This document shows positions 56,355 to 64,000 of a stretch of DNA of 64,000 nucleotides, in pieces. How positions within the stretch are numbered: position 1 is the first letter of the stretch; each line of letters starts with the position of its first letter. The position numbers and the translations under genes were made by a program. This DNA comes from Mercurialis annua (Eukaryota; Streptophyta; Magnoliopsida; Malpighiales; Euphorbiaceae), in assembly GCF_937616625.2 (NCBI RefSeq), contig NC_065574.1, positions 7,070,501 through 7,134,500 of the forward strand, read 5' to 3'. The notes under the pieces were generated by a model. That model made no database searches and was not told the origin of the DNA. It was given only the letters and a program-made list of their open reading frames with translations.

Positions 56355-56605
56355 CTCCCTCGGTCCCATTTTATTTGTCCACTATACTATATTTAAATAT
56401 TTCAAAATAATAGATATTGTTTTTGCATTTGTTTTGGGATTTAATGTTGTTAGTATTGTATTGACTATTTTTCTTTTTTCAATATAGTAATTATAAATTA
56501 ACCTAAGAATCAAAAAATGGTAAAAAAAAAAGAATTGTTAGTATTTAATGTTTTCTTAATATGTATGAAAATAGGAAGTGGACAAATAAAATGTGACGAA
56601 GGGAG
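56355..56605. mobile_element. Stowaway-type MITE, copy 4
   Basis: Ends CTCCCTCGGTCCCATTTTAT and ATAAAATGTGACGAAGGGAG inside TA duplications (56353-56354, 56606-56607). Confidence 0.8.
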
Positions 56606-56607
56606 TA

Positions 56608-58090
56608 ATATTTTTGGTACAATGTGTATGAGGTTTTCTAAACAGGTCTCAACTATGAGATGACACTTTTACATCTCTCATTTTCTTAGTATTGTTATTG
56701 TTCTTAATATTAATATTAATATTTTGTTCAAAATAATAAAAATTATGAATATCAATTTGTCAAAATTAAATAGGCAAAACTTTAAAATTTGGAAACTTTT
56801 GTTTTCATGTTATGGTTATTACATTATGATTTGGATTAGAATTTCCTCAAATTTATTTGAATTTGAGAGGGTCAAATTCACGATTTACACCATTCATTAT
56901 TAAATAAACGGTGTATTAATTTAACTAAAATTATATCTTTTTGATCTATACCATTCATTTGATAATAAATGGTGTAAATTCATTGAACTTGACTCCTCAA
57001 ATTGAAACGAACTTGAAAAAAATCCCAAACGGATTTGATTTTTATAGAATATATTACCAAAACTCAACAAACTGCTGCCTATAAAGTTTATTTTTCTGGG
57101 AGTTGTTGGAAACTTTTAAGCGTTAATTATTATTATTATTATTATTTATATGAGTTTATGTCTGAAATACTGTCTACTTTCTCAATTTTTTTTGTTTTCT
57201 TTTTCATTTTTACATAGAAAAAATTTTAGTTAAAAAAACTTAAATATAAAAAGAATATATGTTAAAAATACATAAAAAGAAAAATCTCATGAGAGTAATA
57301 GTAATTAACTCGATTTTTTTATTATTACAATCCACTCCTAATTTAAACTATTTAATAGGTGCTAAATTTAGCATATTCTAAACCTTATGCTAAATTTGGC
57401 ATTCAATTAGTATGTGCTAAATTTATTTATTTATCTAATTTAATTATAAAATTTTATTAGTTATAATTTTACTAAGCATAATTGTACCAATAAAAATTAT
57501 TTTAAATAAATAATAATAATAATAAAATTTATCAACTTTTATTTAATAAAAGATATTTTATAATTATTTTTATTACTAAATATAGATTAAATGATAAATA
57601 AATAGATTTTCATATAATAAAATAAATTATAAAAATTAAATTATTACTATCAGAAATATTAATTCAAATAATTATTCACTAGCATATTATATAAAAAAAT
57701 ATTAAAATATTAATGAAATTAGAGTTTAATATGTTCGAGTATCAAATAAAAAAATTCAAGACTCGTGAATTAAAATAAAATTAAATAAGCCTCTAGCATG
57801 TAGTATAAAATACATATTAATTTTTAACTTTTTACATCTCTAAAATTATGTATATTTCATTTTAATTAGTTGAATCTTATATTTTATAGCAATTCTTTTA
57901 AATGTATTAAATACAATATTTTTTCTTATTTATGAGTGCGAGGTCCCAAATCCGCACCATTTGGTCCAAAAAAGCTAACTTGATGAGTTATTACTTATTA
58001 CATTTTTTGCAAAAAATAATTCTTTTCCGCTAAAATTTCTCCAACAACTTTAGATACAATGCATGATTCCAAAGTAGCAGATTTTCCATA
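56608..58090. other. AT-rich DNA upstream of the NRAMP gene
   Basis: A run of TTA triplets lies at 57128-57147, and the motif TGCTAAATTT(A/G)GCAT occurs several times around 57360-57425. No gene is supported. Confidence 0.45.
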
Positions 58091-58096
58091 ACTTTC

Positions 58097-58104
58097 TATA
58101 TAAA
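58097..58104 (+). promoter_or_regulatory. TATA box of the NRAMP gene
   Basis: TATATAAA about 30 bp before a probable start near 58130. A 5'-UTR intron is predicted at 58210-58383 (AAAG|GTCAGT ... TTTGGTAG), ending 3 nt before the start codon. Confidence 0.6.
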
Positions 58105-58386
58105 CACACTAATACTCATCACTTTCAAACTGCAATAACACTCTAACTTAAACTCTGCTTCTTGTTTTTGTTCTCAACGTCTTTTAGTTCATTGGAATTT
58201 GTAACAAAGGTCAGTATTTTTATAATAATGCAAATTCATTTTTTAATCTGTTTAATGTTGGTTTTTATTTTTATGTTAATGGGGTTTGTTTGTTTTGAGT
58301 TTTCCAACATGAAATTCATCACCTTTTCTGAATAAATTGTATTCACTGAAATTTTGTTTCATTTCTGTGTTTTTTTTTGGTAGTAA

Positions 58387-61300
58387 ATGGCGGGCTCTTC
58401 ATCATCATCTTCATCAGGGCAGCCACAGTTTATTGTCAGTACTGGAAATAGGAGTTTTTCCAATGCACCACTTATTGAAAAATCTGATTCTTGTGAACAA
58501 ATTGTTGTTCCTGATGTAATATTCTCTCCAACTTTGATTTTATTTTTCATTATGTTTCTGGGTTGTCATATGATGTAATGATTGTTTGTTTTTTTAGTGT
58601 TTTCTTGATGTGTTTTTAGAATCTATTTCATCTTTATTTCAATGGCATCAGGCTTGAAAATGGTTATAAATTCAAAGAGATGTGAGAAAAAATGGCAGGA
58701 GTTTGACTGAGATGAGTTGAGCTAAGTTTAGTTGCAGATTTTGTTTGTTTTTTAGCTGGGGGAATTGTAATATTAGGTTCTAATTCTTACTGTTTCAGTG
58801 AGAATCCTAATCAGATTTTGCTTCTGAGGTTATCTAAATAAGTTCAATCATTTATCTGTTCATTACCTAATCCAACTCAACACTGTAAAAGTCATTTTTG
58901 ATGCCTGTCCTTAGGGATGTCAGAAGGGGTTGGCGGGTCGTGTTCCTGTCGTGTCGGCTCACTCTGTTGACACAGATTTTGCTATTGAGACTGCCCTTTG
59001 TTTTGTGTTAAAATTAATAATAAGACAATTAGTTACTTGATTGTCCCTTTCTTACTACTTGATTTACAAAACAGAAAAATCAAATCCAATATTTAGGAAG
59101 TTCTATTATTTAATATTTTGAGTACGATAAAACTTGAGTTTATCTCAAAGTGCTTATACTAAAGTTGTTTTTGTTGGTTTTGTTTTTGTCTCCTTGTAAT
59201 TTGGTTGCTTGTAGACTATTTAAAAGTTTCTTTAGACTTGCCTTATATCAGTTACACAGCATAAGCACTAGATTAGTTGGTTTTTGAAAGTCTTGCCTAA
59301 TCTTATGACAAAGTATTAGGAAAATCAAGTCAGGTTGATAGTTTAGATTCATAGCTGTATTATTTGAATGAAGACCTGGTAAAGTCCTAAATTATTAATA
59401 GGTTCAGAAAAGACTAAATGATTAACGTCGGCGGGGAATAAGTGATTCGTCGATATTGGAAGTTATAAGATTTAACAAAATATGTGAAGTGTTTTCTGTA
59501 ATTTGCTATGCTATATGCAGGAGAATCGCGTTCATTAATCAGTAATCAGTAACTTTGAAATGCTTTTATCTGACATTATTTAGTAGATTTTGTTGCTATT
59601 AGCAAGCATAATCTCTGCAAAGTTTTTCTTTGTAATGAGAAAATACTGAAGAGTCACTTTCAATTGTTTGTGCAGAGGAAAAGCTGGAAAAACCTGTTTT
59701 CGTATATGGGTCCCGGCTTCCTAGTTTCTATTGCATATATTGATCCTGGAAATTGTGAGGCCAAAACTTCCAAATTTTCTTTTGCTATGACATAAATATA
59801 GCTGCTACTAATGCTCTGTCATCTGTGTTAAACTGCAGTTGAAACTGATCTGCAGGCAGGTGCACAGTACAAATATGGGGTATGTTAATTTTCTTCTTAA
59901 TGCAGTTGTGCTACTCTCCTAGCCCTCGATTTTCTTGTACTAGAGATTACGGGTTCCCGTTTGTGAAAAATCTCCAATAGTATGCCAATTTATGATGAGC
60001 CTGATTAGCTTAATGGTTCCCTGAACATTCTTTTAGTTTTTTGAAGTTTATGGTGTTAAAACTTAAAACTGAAAATACGATTTTCAATTAGATTACTAGT
60101 CAGTGAACGAAAATGCGAAATCAGACATGAAGAACATAGACAGTTGTTTGACTCTTAGTTCATAATCTTCTTTCCCAGCTAATAAAATGCAATTGAATTG
60201 ATGATTTGATTTTTTCATTATCATAATCTAATTCTTTGATAGAAAGTGATTTACTCTTCCTTAAAAAATATTTTCAGTTACTTTGGATCATTTTAGTGGC
60301 CTCATGCGCTGCTCTCGTTATTCAATCCCTTGCTGCCAATTTGGGGGTTGTTACTGGTATGTGTAAGCATCTGAATCTGCCAATTACATTTTTTTCTTCC
60401 ATCTGTAGTATACCAGTATTCATTTCTCTGTCGTTGATATGCAATTGTAGGAAAGCATTTGGCAGAACACTGCCGGTCTGAATATCCGAGAATACCAAAC
60501 TTCATCCTTTGGGTTCTTGCAGAAATCGCTATTGTAGCATGTGACATTCCTGAAGGTAAATGTCTTTCATTTCTCGATGTTTTTGTTCAGGTACAAGTAC
60601 AATCAGCATGGTGCAACTTCTAAGTAACTTTAATAATTGTATGCTTATTGACGTTTATTTGTTTTCAGTGATTGGTACAGCGTTTGCGTTGAACATGCTC
60701 TTCAGAATTCCAGTCTGGATTGGTGTTCTTCTCACTGGCTTTAGTACGTTGATTCTTCTAGCATTACAACAATACGGGGTATGCAATTTCCTTTCCTATG
60801 CCATATATCGTGAAACTGTTCTTTTTTCATATAAGACTTTTGGCAGTGCTCAACATTCCAAATTTTTGATTAATAATAATTCATATCATTCGTTTGAGTC
60901 GGTTCTTTATTATAGGTTCGGAAGCTTGAATTCTTTATTGGGTTTCTTGTATTTACAATTGCTGGATGCTTTTTGGGGGAGCTTGGCTATGCAAAGCCTG
61001 ATGCTTCTGAAGTTCTGGAAGGGCTTTTTGTTCCCAAACTCGGGGGAAATGGGGCTACCGGGCTTGCAATTTCATTACTTGGTGCCATGGTTATGCCGTA
61101 GGTGTTTTATACAATCTGTTTTGCAATGTATTAATGGTTCTTTCCACTGGAAAATGTTATTAAAATCTATGGCATTTATTTCCCTTGTATAGGCACAATC
61201 TCTTCCTCCATTCTGCATTGGTACTTTCCAGGAAGATCCCTCGGTCTGTCCGTGGTATAAAGGTAGATCTCGATTATTTAGCTGGTTATAATCTTAATCA

Positions 61301-63833
61301 TCAGCAATAACCTATTTAGAGTGCTCAAGTATACTCAAGTGAGTCATGTGTGCCAGTCCAATCAGGTCTATTGATAGCTTGGCATTTAATGCGCTTTTGA
61401 GGTTAAAGATGAAAGCAATTACGTCGCCAATTCCCTTTGCGTTCTAGAAATGTGTTTTGTCTGATCATTCCAATATACTGCAACTGGATTTCATAACAGG
61501 GAAACAGAAACGACAAACGAAGAACGGTTGAAACAATATTTTCTACAAAAATATTGGTCAGAAATATAGAGATATGGAGTTCTAGAAGCGTTTCCGTTGC
61601 TTTTGGAAATAGAAATAAAATGCTGAAACGTGCACTCGAAAAATTTCCGTGCAACATAGCGTATAATTTGGTATACACTTAAATATGTCCAGATAGAAAA
61701 GCAACTCTGATATCTAAGAGCATTTTCCCTTGGATAATAGTAACAGAAAAAAGGCACATACGTAATAACGTAGTATCATTGAAATGGTCTTGAAATATTG
61801 TCGTTACGTAATGATTTTGTTCGAATTGGCACCTATTAACTCAGCTCTTGTTTGCAGGAGGCTTGCAGATTTTACTTAATAGAAAGTGGCTTTGCTCTAT
61901 CTGTAGCATTTCTCATTAATATCTCTGTTATATCTGTAACTGGTGCTGTTTGCAATTCTTCAAATTTAAACCCTGAAGATAAGTCCAAATGTGAGGACTT
62001 GGATTTGAACAAGGCTTCTTTTCTGCTTAAAGTAAGTGACCAGATTCATTATCTAATGCTCTCATTACCCTTTATATCCTGAAAACTCTGATCTTATCCT
62101 AGATGTAACAATCTACATTGTTTTTCTAAGCTACTGTCTATCTAGATTTGCTTCTTGATAATGGTTTTATTGTTTTACAGAACGTTTTAGGTAGTTGGAG
62201 TTCGAAACTTTTTGCGATTGCTTTGCTGGCGTCAGGCCAGAGTTCTACCATCACAGGGACTTATGCCGGGCAGTATGTCATGCAGGTAATACTGAAACAT
62301 ATTTGTTTTTCAACGGAAACATAGGACAAATTCAACTAATGAAATTAATGAATGAAGGAGATAGTAGTAATTGGATCAAACGTCGGGGAAAAAGGAAAAT
62401 AATCACTTCAGGAAATCATACATAATGTTATTAGTCTATAATTGTTCACGATCTTATTTTCTGCTGTTTGTTCGCTTAAAAACCCTCAATTTTTCATATT
62501 GCAGGGTTTCTTGGATCTAAGGTTAGTACCATGGGTACGAAACTTTCTAACTCGATGTTTGGCAATAGTCCCGAGTTTGATCGTTGCACTTATCGGTGGC
62601 TCTGCTGGGGCTGGAAAGTTAATTATTATCGCATCGGTACTACATGCGTACCCTTAAAACTAATCTACTTTAAAAATATTGTGCTTGCATTCTTTGATTT
62701 CCAGTTTGTACTTTCCTAATGACTAGTCTTAATTTAGTGGCAATCAATGGCTGTGATTAGCTGATAAAAAAGTTGACATTCAATGATTTGGTGTAGATGA
62801 TTCTTTCATTTGAGCTTCCTTTTGCTCTAATTCCACTTCTCAAGTTCACCAGTTGCAAAACCAAGATGGGGGCTCATGCCAACTCAGTTGTGGTATGATA
62901 CTATTCAGCCATTTCATTTTGAAACTTGAATTTTTTTATTTATTGGATGTCTAATGGTCCGTCCGAGGTACACAATAAAGAATACTAGTTTATTTTCTTA
63001 CATTCACCGGAAAAATGAGGTCCATGTGTAAGCTCGACCACAAAACCTCCGTAAAATTCTTTGAAAGTGAGAATACCAATCAGACCACTCTCTCATTGGT
63101 TCTTCAGTTTTAACCTCAGATCAGACCACTCTCTCATTGGTTCTTCAGTTTTAACCTCAGTAGATTGTTTCTATTTTCTTTCCTCTCTTTTTTTTGATCA
63201 TATTTTGTCATTGTTCGAAATGTTTTCTAAAACAAATTTGCATGAGCTACACAATAAAGCTTAGTTTATTTCGTATATTCACCATAAATGTGATAAATTT
63301 TCACTTAAATAGATGAATGTGATCAGATAATATTAGACTCTAACTCGAGACCTTCGCAAATTTTCATAAATTCGTTCGACCAATCGGACCAGTCCTTGAT
63401 AGGCGAATAATACTATCTTTACCATTATATTTTTTTGCATCCTGCTATTCTTCTTCATCACTGACTTATCATTGACCGGCTTGTACAGATTTCAGCTATC
63501 ACCTGGGTTATTGGCTCCTTGATCATGTCAATCAATGTGTACTACCTCGTCTCCGGCTTCATCAACATTCTCATCCACGGCCATTTAAAACGCGCAGCAT
63601 CCATCTCTCTTGGAATTTTCGGATTCGGAGGATTAGGATTGTATTTGGGTGCAATTGCATACTTGGTTTTTCGCAAAAATTCGAAAGCATCTCATCTTTT
63701 GGCACTAACAACTCATGAAAGCCGGCAGTCAGCTGCGAATGAGTCCGGCCAAGGATCAATGCCTAATCTTCCTAGAGAAGACATAGTAGATATGCAGTTA
63801 CCTCAGCGGGCGGCAGAACAAGTTGACCGATAA
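58387..63833 (+). CDS. NRAMP1: NRAMP metal transporter, NRAMP1/NRAMP6 type (13 coding exons)
   Basis: Exons: 58387-58515, 59676-59754, 59839-59879, 60278-60356, 60451-60555, 60669-60778, 60916-61097, 61193-61262, 61858-62031, 62181-62285, 62505-62636, 62797-62892, 63489-63833. All introns are GT-AG and the phases close, giving 1647 nt and 548 residues, close to the Arabidopsis NRAMP1 length. The product is a proton-coupled Mn2+/Fe2+ importer with about 12 membrane helices. The metal site shows DPGN in helix 1 ([13 protein letters not shown]) and MPHN in helix 6 (AMVMPHNLFLHS); the transport signature [20 protein letters not shown] is intact. The N-terminus ([12 protein letters not shown]) and C-terminus ([14 protein letters not shown]) identify the NRAMP1/6 group, which acts at the plasma membrane or internal membranes. 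Start chosen at ATG 58387 in a Ser-rich leader. No defects seen. Confidence 0.95.
58912..58980. mobile_element. hAT-like transposon fragment in NRAMP intron 1
   Basis: TAGGGATGTCAGAAGGGG followed by GTTGGCGGGTCGTG and TGTCGGCTCACTC resembles one end of hAT-type plant MITEs. No opposite end is found. Confidence 0.4.
63079..63160. repeat. 41-bp perfect tandem duplication in the last NRAMP intron
   Basis: The unit beginning ATCAGACCACTCTCTCATTG occurs twice without any difference (63079-63119 and 63120-63160), so the duplication is recent. It lies in the intron before the last exon and does not touch splice sites. Confidence 0.9.
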
Positions 63834-64000
63834 GTGATTACCGAGCAGCATTAACTGACTTTTAGTGATCAGAATCAGATAGCACTAGAAGTGGCAGATT
63901 GATAGTGATCAGAATAGCATCAGAAAGAATAATTTGAACTATAGTTTTGTATCTTCTCATAAGGTTTTTATAGCTGCTTCCGTTGGAGACAAGTAATAGT
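63834..64000 (+). other. 3' UTR of the NRAMP gene (runs to the window edge)
   Basis: Downstream of the TAA stop. The phrase GTGATCAGAAT occurs twice, at 63867 and 63905. The polyadenylation site is not resolved within the window. Confidence 0.6.

Overview
This 64 kb window is nuclear DNA of a flowering plant, almost certainly a eudicot. It is AT-rich, with intron-containing genes that have GT-AG boundaries and plant-type promoters, and it is packed with plant transposable elements. The order or family cannot be fixed from the sequence alone.

Three host protein genes are well supported. A single-exon short-chain dehydrogenase/reductase resembling FEY (FOREVER YOUNG) lies at 20813-21931 (+). 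A single-exon CBL-interacting protein kinase of the CIPK5/CIPK25 type lies at 26880-28172 (+). A 13-exon NRAMP1/6-type divalent metal transporter lies at 58387-63833 (+); I rebuilt all its exon boundaries and they give 548 residues with no stop. The NRAMP and CIPK products belong to nutrient and calcium signalling, but nothing here ties the three genes into one pathway. A possible fourth gene is non-coding: on the minus strand near 23.7 kb a TGGGCC site, a telo-box and a TATA box sit in the order seen in plant ribosomal-protein and snoRNA promoters, and a box C/D snoRNA-like sequence lies about 450 bp downstream.

Layout. 0-8.3 kb: AT-rich DNA with small inverted-repeat transposons, Stowaway MITEs and tRNA-derived SINEs. 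8.3-15.1 kb: a young, complete LTR retrotransposon on the minus strand (TSD ATAAC, 588-bp LTRs with 2 differences). It encodes only Gag-protease of the Tat/Ogre type and carries an intron-containing gene in antisense. 15.1-20.7 kb: small transposons. 20.8-28.2 kb: the SDR, the putative snoRNA locus, a decayed relative of the 8.3 kb element, and the CIPK gene. 28.2-33 kb: gene-free, with a SINE relic, a copia-like LTR relic and a hAT-like MITE. 33.0-44.6 kb: a young 11.6-kb Athila-type Ty3/gypsy element (TSD GTATC, two 1487-bp LTRs with 8 differences). It has a tRNA-Asp primer site, gag and pol but no recognisable protease, a third ORF, and a repeated palindrome. 45-47.4 kb: a nest in which a solo LTR was hit by a SINE and by a Pack-MULE holding a broken piece of a trihelix transcription factor gene. 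47.4-58 kb: gene-free DNA with more MITEs. 58-64 kb: the NRAMP gene.

Most of the interest lies in the mobile elements, many of which can be delimited to the base by target-site duplications.
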